Positions 27,801-39,800 of a DNA stretch of 64,000 nucleotides are shown here, piece by piece. The notes beneath the pieces were generated by a model, which was not told where the DNA came from, did no database searches, and saw only the letters and a program-made list of their open reading frames with translations. Made by a program: the position numbers and the translations under genes. Origin of the DNA: Tetradesmus obliquus (taxonomy: Eukaryota > Chlorophyta > Chlorophyceae > Sphaeropleales > Scenedesmaceae); assembly GCA_030272155.1 (NCBI GenBank), contig CP126191.1:10314501-10378500 (forward strand). Reading direction: 5' to 3'. Positions within the stretch are counted from its first letter, which is position 1, and each line of letters opens with the position of its first letter.

Positions 27801-30800
27801 GCAGGCTGTGCAAGTTCCAGCTTGGCACTCGTCGGGACCGCCACACACATTGAAGAAGCTGGCGCAGGTGCTTCCGCAGCCATCATTCTTCGCCCCACCT
27901 GCAAGCATGTTGGCGTCATGGGGCATGGTGGGCAGTACATGCGTGAGCAGCAGACATGCGTTCACGAGACACAGGAGACATGCACTGCTAGTGATTTCTG
28001 CACACGCCGTACATGCTGTTGGCCGCTGAACACACAAACAAGCAGCAGCCATGCATCCTGTTGCAGCGCAACAGCAAGTGCAGCTGCATCCCTGCTGTCC
28101 GCTCACCGCAGGATGCCCCAGTGGCAACTGTGTTGTTGCTTGAGCAACTTGGCGTGCATGTTACGGCTGTGCAAGTTCCAGCTTGGCACTCGTCGGTACC
28201 GCCGCACACATTAAAGAAGCTGGCGCAGGTGCTTCCGCAGCCATCATTCTTCGCCCCACCTGCAAGCATGTTGGCGTCATGGGGCATGGCGGGCAGTACA
28301 TGCGTTAGCAACAGACATGCGTTCACGAGACACAGGAGACATGCACTGCTAGTGATTTTTGCACACGCCGTACAGGCTGTTGGCCGCTGAACACACAAAC
28401 AAGCAGCAGCCATGCATCCTGTTGCAGCGCAACAGCAAGTGCAGCTGCATCCCTGCTGCCCGCTCACCGCAGGATGCTCCAGTGGCAACTGTGTTGTTGC
28501 TTGAGCAACTTGGCGTGCATGTTACGGCTGTGCAAGTTCCAGCTTGGCACTCATCGGTACCGCCGCACACATTGAAGAAGCTGGCGCAGGTGCTTCCGCA
28601 GCCATCATTCTTCGCCCCACCTGCAAGCATGTTGGCGTCATGGGGCATGGCGGGCAGAACATGCGTCGGCAGCAGACATGCGTACATGAGACACATGAGA
28701 CATGCACTGCTGGTGATTTTTGCACACGCCGTACAGGCTGTTGGCTGCGGAACACACAAGCAAGCAGCAGCCATGCATACTGTTGCAGCACAACAGCAAG
28801 TGCAGCTGCACCCCTGCTGTCTGCTCACCGCAGGATGCTCCAGTGGCAACAGTGTTGTTGCTTGAGCAACTTGGCGTGCATGTTACGGCTGTGCAAGTTC
28901 CAGCTTGGCACTCGTCGGTACCGCCGCACACATTGAAGAAGCTGGCGCAGGTGCTTCCGCAGCCATCATTCTTCGCCCCACCTGCAAGCATGTTGGCGTC
29001 ATGGGGCATGGCGGGCAGCACATGCGTCGGCAGCAGACATGCGTACATGAGACACATGAGACATGCTCTGCTGGTGATTTTTGCACACGCCGTACATGCT
29101 GTTGGCCGCTGAACACACAAACAAACAGCAGCCATGCATCCTGTTGCAGGACAACAGCAAGTGCAGCTGCACCCCCGCTGTCCGCTCACCGCAGGATGCT
29201 CCAGTGGCAACTGTGTTGTTGCTGGAGCAGCTTGGCGTGCATGTTACGGCTGTGCAAGTTCCAGCCTGGCACTCGTCGGTACCGCCGCACACATTGAAGA
29301 AGCTGGCGCAGGTGCTTCCGCAGCCATCATTCTTCGCCCCACCTGCAAGCATGTTGGCGTCATGGGGCATGGTGGGCAGTACATGCGTGAGCAGCAGACA
29401 TGCATTCACGAGACACAGGAGACATGCACTGCTAGTGATTTGCACACGCCGTACATGCTGTTGGCCGCTGAACACACAAACAAGCAGCAGCCATGCATCC
29501 TGTTGCAGCACAACAGCAAGTGCAGCTGCACCCCCCCTGTCCGCTCACCGCAGGATGCTCCAGTGGCAACTGTATGGTTGCTAGTGCAATCTGGGGTGCA
29601 GGCTGTGCAAGTTCCAGCTTGGCACTCGTCGGGACCGCCACACACATTGAAGAAGCTGGCGCAGGTGCTTCCGCAGCCATCATTCTTCGCCCCACCTGCA
29701 AGCATGTTGGCGTCATGGGGCATGGTGGGCAGTACATGCGTGAGCAGCAGACATGCGTTCACGAGACACAGGAGACATGCACTGCTAGTGATTTCTGCAC
29801 ACGCCGTACATGCTGTTGGCCGCTGAACACACAAACAAGCAGCAGCCATGCATCCTGTTGCAGCGCAACAGCAAGTGCAGCTGCATCCCTGCTGTCCGCT
29901 CACCGCAGGATGCCCCAGTGGCAACTGTGTTGTTGCTTGAGCAACTTGGCGTGCATGTTACGGCTGTGCAAGTTCCAGCTTGGCACTCGTCGGTACCGCC
30001 GCACACATTAAAGAAGCTGGCGCAGGTGCTTCCGCAGCCATCATTCTTCGCCCCACCTGCAAGCATGTTGGCGTCATGGGGCATGGCGGGCAGTACATGC
30101 GTTAGCAACAGACATGCGTTCACGAGACACAGGAGACATGCACTGCTAGTGATTTTTGCACACGCCGTACAGGCTGTTGGCCGCTGAACACACAAACAAG
30201 CAGCAGCCATGCATCCTGTTGCAGCGCAACAGCAAGTGCAGCTGCATCCCTGCTGCCCGCTCACCGCAGGATGCTCCAGTGGCAACTGTGTTGTTGCTTG
30301 AGCAACTTGGCGTGCATGTTACGGCTGTGCAAGTTCCAGCTTGGCACTCGTCGGTACCGCCGCACACATTGAAGAAGCTGGCGCAGGTGCTTCCGCAGCC
30401 ATCATTCTTCGCCCCACCTGCAAGCATGTTGGCGTCATGGGGCATGGCGGACAGTACATGCGTCGGCAGCAGACATGCATACATGAGACACAGGAGACAT
30501 GCACTGCTAGCGATTTTTACACACGCCGTACATGCTGTTGGCCGCTGAACACACAAACAAACAGCAGCCATGCATCCTGTTGCAGGACAACAGCAAGTGC
30601 AGCTGCACCCCCGCTGTCCGCTCACCGCAGGATGCTCCAGTGGCAACTGTGTTGTTGCTTGAGCAACTTGGCGTGCATGTTACGGCTGTGCAAGTTCCAG
30701 CCTGGCACTCGTCGGTACCGCCGCACACATTGAAGAAGCTGGCGCAGGTGCTTCCGCAGCCATCATTCTTCGCCCCACCTGCAAGCACGTTGGCGTCATG

Positions 30801-33800
30801 GGGCATGGCGGGCAGTACATGCGTCGGCAGCAGACATGCATTCACGAGACACAGGAGACATGCACTGCTAGTGATTTGCACACGCCGTACATGCTGTTGG
30901 CCGCTGAACACACAAACAAGCAGCAGCCATGCATCCTGTTGCAGCACAACAGCAAGTGCAGCTGCACCCCTGCTGTGCGCTCACCGCAAGATGCTCCAGT
31001 GGCAACTGTGTTGTTGCTTGAGCAACTTGGCGTGCATGTTACGGCTGTGCAAGTTCCAGCTTGGCACTCGTCGGTACCGCCGCACACATTGAAGAAGCTG
31101 GCGCAGGTGCTTCCGCAGCCATCATTCTTCGCCCCACCTGCAAGCACGTTGGCGTCATGGGGCATGGCGGGCAGTACATGCGTCGGCAGCAGACATGCAT
31201 TCACGAGACACAGGAGACATGCACTGCTAGTGATTTGCACACGCCGTACATGCTGTTGGCCGCTGAACACACAAACAAGCAGCAGCCATGCATCCTGTTG
31301 CAGCACAACAGCAAGTGCAGCTGCATCCCTGCTGTCCGCTCACCGCAGGATGCTCCAGTGGCAACTGTGTTGTTGCTGGAGCAGCTTGGCGTGCATGTTA
31401 CGGCTGTGCAAGTTCCAGCTTGGCACTCGTCGGTACCGCCGCACACATTGAAGAAGCTGGCGCAGGTGCTTCCGCAGCCATCATTCTTCGCCCCACCTGC
31501 AAGCATGTTGGCGTCATGGGGCATGGTGGGCAGTACATGCGTTAGCAACAGACATGCGTTCACGAGACACAGGAGACATGCACTGCTAGTGATTTTTGCA
31601 CACGCCGTACAGGCTGTTGGCCGCTGAACACACAAACAAGCAGCAGCCATGCATCCTGTTGCAGCGCAACAGCAAGTGCAGCTGCATCCCTGCTGTCCGC
31701 TCACCGCAGGATGCTCCAGTGGCAACTGTGTTGTTGCTTGAGCAACTTGGCGTGCATGTTACGGCTGTGCAAGTTCCAGCTTGGCACTCGTCGGTACCGC
31801 CGCACACATTGAAGAAGCTGGCGCAGGTGCTTCCGCAGCCATCATTCTTCGCCCCACCTGCAAGCATGTTGGCGTCATGGGGCATGGCGGACAGTACATG
31901 CGTCGGCAGCAGACATGCATTCACGAGACACAGGAGACATGCACTGCTAGTGATTTGCACACGCCGTACATGCTGTTGGCTGCTGAACACACAAACAAGC
32001 AGCAGCCATGCATCCTGTTGCAGCACAACAGCAAGTGCAGCTGCACCCCCCCTGTCCGCTCACCGCAGGATGCTCCAGTGGCAACTGTGTTGTTGCTGGA
32101 GCAGCTTGGCGTGCATGTTACGGCTGTGCAAGTTCCAGCTTGGCACTCGTCGGTACCGCCGCACACATTGAAGAAGCTGGCGCAGGTGCTTCCGCAACCA
32201 TCATTCTTCGCCCCACCTGCAAGCACGTTGGCGTCATGGGGCATGGCGGGCAGTACATGCGTCGGCAGCAGACATGCATACATGAGACACAGGAGACATG
32301 CACTGCTAGCGATTTTTACACACGCCGTACATGCTGTTGGCCGCTGAACACACAAACAAACAGCAGCCATGCATCCTGTTGCAGGACAACAGCAAGTGCA
32401 GCTGCACCCCCGCTGTCCGCTCACCGCAGGATGCTCCAGTGGCAACTGTGTTGTTGCTGGAGCAGCTTGGCGTGCATGTTACGGCTGTGCAAGTTCCAGC
32501 CTGGCACTCGTCGGTACCGCCGCACACATTGAAGAAGCTGGCGCAGGTGCTTCCGCAGCCATCATTCTTCGCCCCACCTGCAAGCACGTTGGCGTCATGG
32601 GGCATGGCGGGCAGTACATGCGTCGGCAGCAGACATGCATTTACGAGACACAGGAGACATGCACTGCTAGTGATTTGCACACGCCGTACACGCTGTTGGC
32701 CGCTGAACACACAAACAAGCAGCAGCCATGCATCCTGTTGCAGCACAACAGCAAGTGCAGCTGCACCCCCCCTGTCCGCTCACCGCAGGATGCTCCAGTG
32801 GCAACTGTGTTGTTGCTAGTGCAATCTGGGGTGCAGGCTGTGCAAGTTCCAGCTTGGCACTCGTCGGTACCGCCGCACACATTGAAGAAGCTGGCGCAGG
32901 TGCTTCCGCAGCCATCATTCTTCGCCCCACCTGCAAGCATGTTGGCGTCATGGGGCATGGCGGGCAGAACATGCGTCGGCAGCAGACATGCGTACATGAG
33001 ACACAGGAGACATGCACTGCTGGTGATTTTTGCACATGCCGTACAGGCTGTTGGCTGCTGAACACACAAACAAGCAGCAGCCATGCATCCTGTTGCAGCG
33101 CAACAGCAAGTGCAGCTGCACCCCTGCTGTCCGCTCACCGCAAGATGCTCCAGTGGCAACTGTGTTGTTGCTTGAGCAGCTTGGCGTGCATGTTACGGCT
33201 GTGCAAGTTCCAGCTTGGCACTCGTCGGTACCGCCGCACACATTGAAGAAGCTGGCGCAGGTGCTTCCGCAACCATCATTCTTCGCCCCACCTGCAAGCA
33301 TGTTGGCGTCATGGGGCATGGCGGGCAGTACATGCGTCGGCAGCAGACATGCGTACATGAGACACAGGAGACATGCACTGATGGTGACTTTTTCACACGC
33401 CGTACAGGCTGTTGGCTGCTGAACACACAAGCAAGCAGCAGCCATGCATCCTGTTGCAGCGCAACAGCAAGTGCAGCTGCACCCCTGCTGTCTGCTCACC
33501 GCAGGATGCTCCAGTGGCAACAGTGTTGTTGCTTAAGCAACTTGGCGTGCATGTTATGGCTGTGCAAGTTCCAGCTTGGCACTCGTCGGTACCGCCGCAC
33601 ACATTGAAGAAGCTGGCGCAGGTGCTTCCGCAGCCATCATTCTTCGCCCCACCTGCAAGCATGTTGGCGTCATGGGGCATGGTGGGCAGTACATGCGTTA
33701 GCAGCAGACATGCGTTCACGAGACACAGGAGACATGCACTGCTAGTGATTTTTGCACACGCCGTACATGCTGTTGGCCGATGAACACACAAACAAGCAGC

Positions 33801-36800
33801 AGCCATGCATCCTGTTGCAGGACAACAGCAAGTGCAGCTGCATCCCTGCTGTCCGCTCACCGCAGGATGCTCCAGTGGCAACTGTGTTGTTGCTTGAGCA
33901 ACTTGGCGTGCATGTTATGGCTGTGCAAGTTCCAGCTTGGCACTCGTCGGTACCGCCGCACACATTGAAGAAGCTGGCGCAGGTGCTTCCGCAGCCATCA
34001 TTCTTCGCCCCACCTGCAAGCATGTTGGCGTCATGGGGCATGGTGGGCAGTACATGCGTACATGAGACACAGGAGACATGCACTGCTGGTGATTTTTGCA
34101 CATGCCGTACAGGCTGTTGGCTGCTGAACACACAAACAAGCAACAGCCATGCATCCTGTTGCAGCACAACAGCAAGTGCAGCTGCACCCCTGCTGTCCGC
34201 TCACCGCAAGATGCTCCAGTGGCAACTGTGTTGTTGCTTGAGCAACTTGGCGTGCATGTTACGGCTGTGCAAGTTCCAGCTTGGCACTCGTCGGTACCGC
34301 CGCACACATTGAAGAAGCTGGCGCAGGTGCTTCCGCAGCCATCATTCTTCGCCCCACCTGCAAGCATGTTGGCGTCATGGGGCATGGCGGGCAGTACATG
34401 CGTCGGCAGCAGACATGCGTACATGAGACACAGGAGACATGCACTGCTGGTGATATTTGCAGACGCCGTACAGGCTGTTGGCTGCTGAACACACAAACAA
34501 GCAGCAGCCATGCATCCTGTTGCAGCACCGCAGCAAGTGCAGCTGCACCCCTGCTGTCCGCTCACCGCAGGATGCTCCAGTGGCGACTGTGTTGTTGCTT
34601 GAGCAGCTTGGCGTGCATGTTACGGCTGTGCAAGTTCCAGCCTGGCACTCGTCGGTACCGCCGCACACATTGAAGAAGCTGGCGCAGGTGCTTCCGCAGC
34701 CATCATTCTTCGCCCCACCTGCAAGCATGTTGGCGTCATGGGGCATGGTGGGCAGTACATGCGTTAGCAGCAGACATGCGTTCACGAGACACAGGAGACA
34801 TGCACTGCTAGTGATTTTTGCACACGCCGTACATGCTGTTGGCCGATGAACACACAAACAAGCAGCAGCCATGCATCCTGTTGCAGGACAACAGCAAGTG
34901 CAGCTGCATCCCTGCTGTCCGCTCACCGCAGGATGCTCCAGTGGCAACTGTGTTGTTGCTTGAGCAACTTGGCGTGCATGTTATGGCTGTGCAAGTTCCA
35001 GCTTGGCACTCGTCGGTACCGCCGCACACATTGAAGAAGCTGGCGCAGGTGCTTCCGCAGCCATCATTCTTCGCCCCACCTGCAAGCATGTTGGCGTCAT
35101 GGGGCATGGTGGGCAGTACATGCGTACATGAGACACAGGAGACATGCACTGCTGGTGATTTTTGCACATGCCGTACAGGCTGTTGGCTGCTGAACACACA
35201 AACAAGCAACAGCCATGCATCCTGTTGCAGCACAACAGCAAGTGCAGCTGCACCCCTGCTGTCCGCTCACCGCAAGATGCTCCAGTGGCAACTGTGTTGT
35301 TGCTTGAGCAACTTGGCGTGCATGTTACGGCTGTGCAAGTTCCAGCTTGGCACTCGTCGGTACCGCCGCACACATTGAAGAAGCTGGCGCAGGTGCTTCC
35401 GCAGCCATCATTCTTCGCCCCACCTGCAAGCATGTTGGCGTCATGGGGCATGGCGGGCAGTACATGCGTCGGCAGCAGACATGCGTACATGAGACACAGG
35501 AGACATGCACTGCTGGTGATATTTGCAGACGCCGTACAGGCTGTTGGCTGCTGAACACACAAACAAGCAGCAGCCATGCATCCTGTTGCAGCACCGCAGC
35601 AAGTGCAGCTGCACCCCTGCTGTCCGCTCACCGCAGGATGCTCCAGTGGCGACTGTGTTGTTGCTTGAGCAGCTTGGCGTGCATGTTACGGCTGTGCAAG
35701 TTCCAGCCTGGCACTCGTCGGTACCGCCGCACACATTGAAGAAGCTGGCGCAGGTGCTTCCGCAACCATCATTCTTCGCCCCACCTGCAAGCATGTTGGC
35801 GTCATGGGGCATGGCGGGCAGTACATGGGTCGGCAGCAGACATGCGTACATGAGACACATGAGACATGCACTGCTGGTGATTTTTGCACACGCCGTACAT
35901 GCTGTTGGCCGCTGAACACACAAACAAGCAGCAGCCATGCATCCTGTTGCAGCACAACAGCAAGTGCAGCTGCACCCCTGCTGTCCGCTCACCGCAAGAT
36001 GCTCCAGTGGCAACAGTGTTGTTGCTTGAGCAGCTTGGCGTGCATGTTACGGCTGTGCAAGTTCCAGCTTGGCACTCGTCGGTACCGCCGCACACATTGA
36101 AGAAGCTGGCGCAGGTGCTTCCGCAGCCATCATTCTTCGCCCCACCTGCAAGCACGTTGGCGTCATGGGGCATGGCGGGCAGTACATGCGTCGGCAGCAG
36201 ACATGCGTACATGAGACACAGGAGACATGCACTGCTGGTGATATTTGCAGACGCCGTACAGGCTGTTGGCTGCTGAACACACAAACAAGCAGCAGCCATG
36301 CATCCTGTTGCAGCACCGCAGCAAGTGCAGCTGCACCCCTGCTGTCCGCTCACCGCAGGATGCTCCAGTGGCGACTGTGTTGTTGCTTGAGCAGCTTGGC
36401 GTGCATGTTACGGCTGTGCAAGTTCCAGCTTGGCACTCGTCGGTACCGCCGCACACATTGAAGAAGCTGGCGCAGGTGCTTCCGCAGCCATCATTCTTTG
36501 CCCCACCTGCAAGCATGTTGGCGTCATGGGGCATGGCGGGCAGTACATGCGTCGGCAGCAGACATGCATACATGAGACACATGAGACATGCACTGATGGT
36601 GACTTTTCACACGCCGTACAGGCTGTTGGCTGCTGAACACACAAGCAAGCAGCAGCCATGCATCCTGTTGCAGCACAACAGCAAGTGCAGCTGCACCCCT
36701 GCTGTCTGCTCACCGCAGGATGCTCCAGTGGCAACAGTGTTGTTGCTAGTGCAATCTGGGGTGCAGGCTGTGCAAGTTCCAGCTTGGCACTCGTCGGTAC

Positions 36801-39800
36801 CGCCGCACACATTGAAGAAGCTGGCGCAGGTGCTTCCGCAGCCATCATTCTTCGCCCCACCTGCAAGCATGTTGGCGTCATGGGGCATGGTGGGCAGTAC
36901 ATGCGTTAGCAGCAGACATGCGTTCACGAGACACAGGAGACATGCACTGCTAGTGATTTTTGCACACGCCGTACATGCTGTTGGCCGCTGAACACACAAA
37001 CAAGCAGCAGCCATGCATCCTGTTGCAGGACAACAGCAAGTGCAGCTGCACCCCCGCTGTCCGCTCACCGCAGGATGCTCCAGTGGCAACTGTGTTGTTG
37101 CTTGAGCAACTTGGCGTGCATGTTACGGCTGTGCAAGTTCCAGCTTGGCACTCGTCGGTACCGCCGCACACATTGAAGAAGCTGGCGCAGGTGCTTCCGC
37201 AGCCATCATTCTTCGCCCCACCTGCAAGCACGTTGGCGTCATGGGGCATGGCGGGCAGTACATGCGTCGGCAGCAGACATGCGTACATGAGACACATGAG
37301 ACATGCACTGATGGTGACTTTTTCACACGCCGTACAGGCTGTTGGCTGCTGAACACACAAACAAGCAGCAGCCATGCATCCTGTTGCAGCACAACAGCAA
37401 GTGCAGCTGCACCCCTGCTGTGCGCTCACCGCAAGATGCTCCAGTGGCAACTGTGTTGTTGCTTGAGCAACTTGGCGTGCATGTTACGGCTGTGCAAGTT
37501 CCAGCTTGGCACTCGTCGGTACCGCCGCACACATTGAAGAAGCTGGCGCAGGTGCTTCCGCAACCATCATTCTTCGCCCCACCTGCAAGCATGTTGGCGT
37601 CATGGGGCATGGCAGGCAGTACATGCGTCAGCAGCAGACATGCGTACATGAGACACAGGAGACATGCACTGCTGGTGACTTTTTCACACGCCGTACAGGC
37701 TGTTGGCTGCTGAACACACAAACAAGCAGCAGCCATGCATCCTGTTGCAGCACAACAGCAAGTGCAGCTGCACCCCCGCTGTCCGCTCACCGCAGGATGC
37801 TCCAGTGGCAACTGTGTTGTTGCTTGAGCAACTTGGCGTGCATGTTACGGCTGTGCAAGTTCCAGCTTGGCACTCGTCGGTACCGCCGCACACATTGAAG
37901 AAGCTGGCGCAGGTGCTTCCGCAGCCATCATTCTTCGCCCCACCTGCAAGCATGTTGGCGTCATGGGGCATGGCGAGCAGTACATGCGTCGGCAGCAGAC
38001 ATGCGTACATGAGACACAGGAGACATGCACTGCTGGTGACTTTTTCACACGCCGTACAGGCTGTTGGCTGCTGAACACACAAACAAGCAGCAGCCATGCA
38101 TCCTGTTGCAGCACAACAGCAAGTGCAGCTGCACCCCTGCTGTCCGCTCACCGCAGGATGCTCCAGTGGCAACTGTGTTGTTGCTAGTGCAGCTGGCCTG
38201 CAGCAGCATGCAGCGCAGAAGATTGGTGGTCTTGTTCGCTGTCTCAACAAACTCCCACATGGCACATACATCACATGACATACAACACATTACAGACACT
38301 CATTGCAATTGTTGAACTTTTGGTTTACATATTAGAGCACGAGACCAGAGCAGGGGTCGCCCGGCAGTGATGCGTCATGTGGTGATACTACCTAAGTGAC
38401 AAAAGCCTGATCGCGCTGACAGCATGTTGCAAATCATTGCCAGCCAACATGGCTGCATAATGTAGCATGTGTCAGCACTGTCAACATGCATATGTTTTTG
38501 AGTCAGGTTGGACCCAGAAACATGCACAAGATGTGTAATGCTTGCCAAACAAAGGTAGGATACATTTCAAGAAAAGGGCTGTTTCTTTTGGCGGCACGCC
38601 GTGTTATGCAGTGAACAATACAGCCTCAAGGCCATGGTGGTCTGCACCATCTCGTGGAGGTGGGTGTCAGATAAGCTTCATGCTGTCACGTTATATGGCC
38701 ACCAACGTTTGTTCTGGAGGAAGTGCAACAAACACGCGTGTTGTTCTAAAGGAAGTGCAACTATGAAGGAGGGCAACTATCACACTTCTGTTACAACTGC
38801 AACAACCCCATAACAAGGATGAAGAAATGTTAGGGAAAATGGTTCCGACAAACTCAATCAGAGCAGCAGGTTCTGCCGCATGTCCTGGCTGCACCAGACA
38901 TCGGTGTCGGTTGACGGCTTCTTTAGTTGTGCATCTGGTAGTAGCAATGGCCGCTCTGCTGTAGTCAACTGTGGTGCCATAGTGCTGTAGTCAACTGTGG
39001 CGCCATAGTGCTGTAGTCAACTGTGGCGCCATAGTGACTCACCGTGCAGTTGCTTGTAGAAATCGCAGTGCAAACGTTAGCGACGCATGAATCCACAGTG
39101 GAGTTGCACGCGCGCTGGCAGTTGCCTCCACAGCCATTAGCTTGAGTATTGCCTGCAGAGGAAAGGGAAGCCGCGATGCAAAAATATGGATAACAGCTGG
39201 CAACAACTTGGCCACCTTTTTCTTGCACATCGTTACCGCAACATAGCTAGGATGCTGCTCATTTCACACCCAAATAAAGTCAGCCAGTAGCAAAAACAGC
39301 TTCACGGCAGCCGCTCAACTACATGCCGTCTGGTGGGTTCTAATGGCTGAACCAGACTGACACGCTGTAATCAGAAATGAAGAGCGCTAGGTACAGCGGG
39401 CATCCTGCGCGCAAAGTAAACCCTGCACCAGGTGCTGTCCAACGCATGCTGACACAGCTGCCATTCTTACAGTTATGCAACTGTTAAGCAGGAGCTCAGG
39501 GCATGTGCAAAGCAGGTGTTCCCACATAGATGAAAATGCAGACGCATTGGCTGCGGTCTGTGAAAGTGGGCCTTGATGCCTTGTTGCAACATTGAATACG
39601 TACCATGGAGATCCGGTCATGCCTGGTGACTGTTTGACTGGTTGTTGACTAGTCAACTTTTCAGCACAAACACCAGAGCGAAACGTACATCGTGGGTACG
39701 TCTGCGGGCAGCTGCTGCTGTTGCTTTGCCGGAGAGCTTCACTCACCGCATGACTGGTTGCGGCCGACAATGACAACACCAGAGCAGGTTGGGCTGCAGC

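Larger units (their letters stand above)
13068..37943 (-). repeat. Tandem array of 70 near-identical exon-intron units
   Basis: Low-coordinate exon edges lie at 13068, 13429, 13790 and so on to 37791. The usual spacing is 361 bp, with 355, 358-360 and 344 bp variants. Sixty exons are 153 bp and ten are 147 bp (at 14873, 15228, 17368, 18084, 20586, 23449, 27752, 29549, 32784 and 36714). Each starts after CTTGCAG and ends before GTGAGC, phase 1-1. The 51-residue repeat runs from GGAKNDGCGSTC to NNTVATGASC with cysteines at 8, 12, 19, 25, 30, 35, 39 and 51. Introns are about 191-208 bp and as conserved as the exons. Reading through all units I saw no frameshift or stop in any exon. Copy number in an assembly of such repeats may be wrong. 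Confidence 0.9.

Noticed and set aside
13068-37943. CRISPR array or centromeric satellite
   Set aside because: Units of 361 bp without unique spacers rule out CRISPR. Unlike plain satellite DNA, every unit keeps an open, splice-bounded exon in one frame and is continuous with flanking coding exons.
12756-38315. Long plus-strand open frames of about 130-250 codons repeated through the array
   Set aside because: They are antisense shadows of the minus-strand exons and introns, cross the splice sites, and recur only because the DNA repeats. The minus-strand exons have matching phases, conserved cysteines and splice signals.
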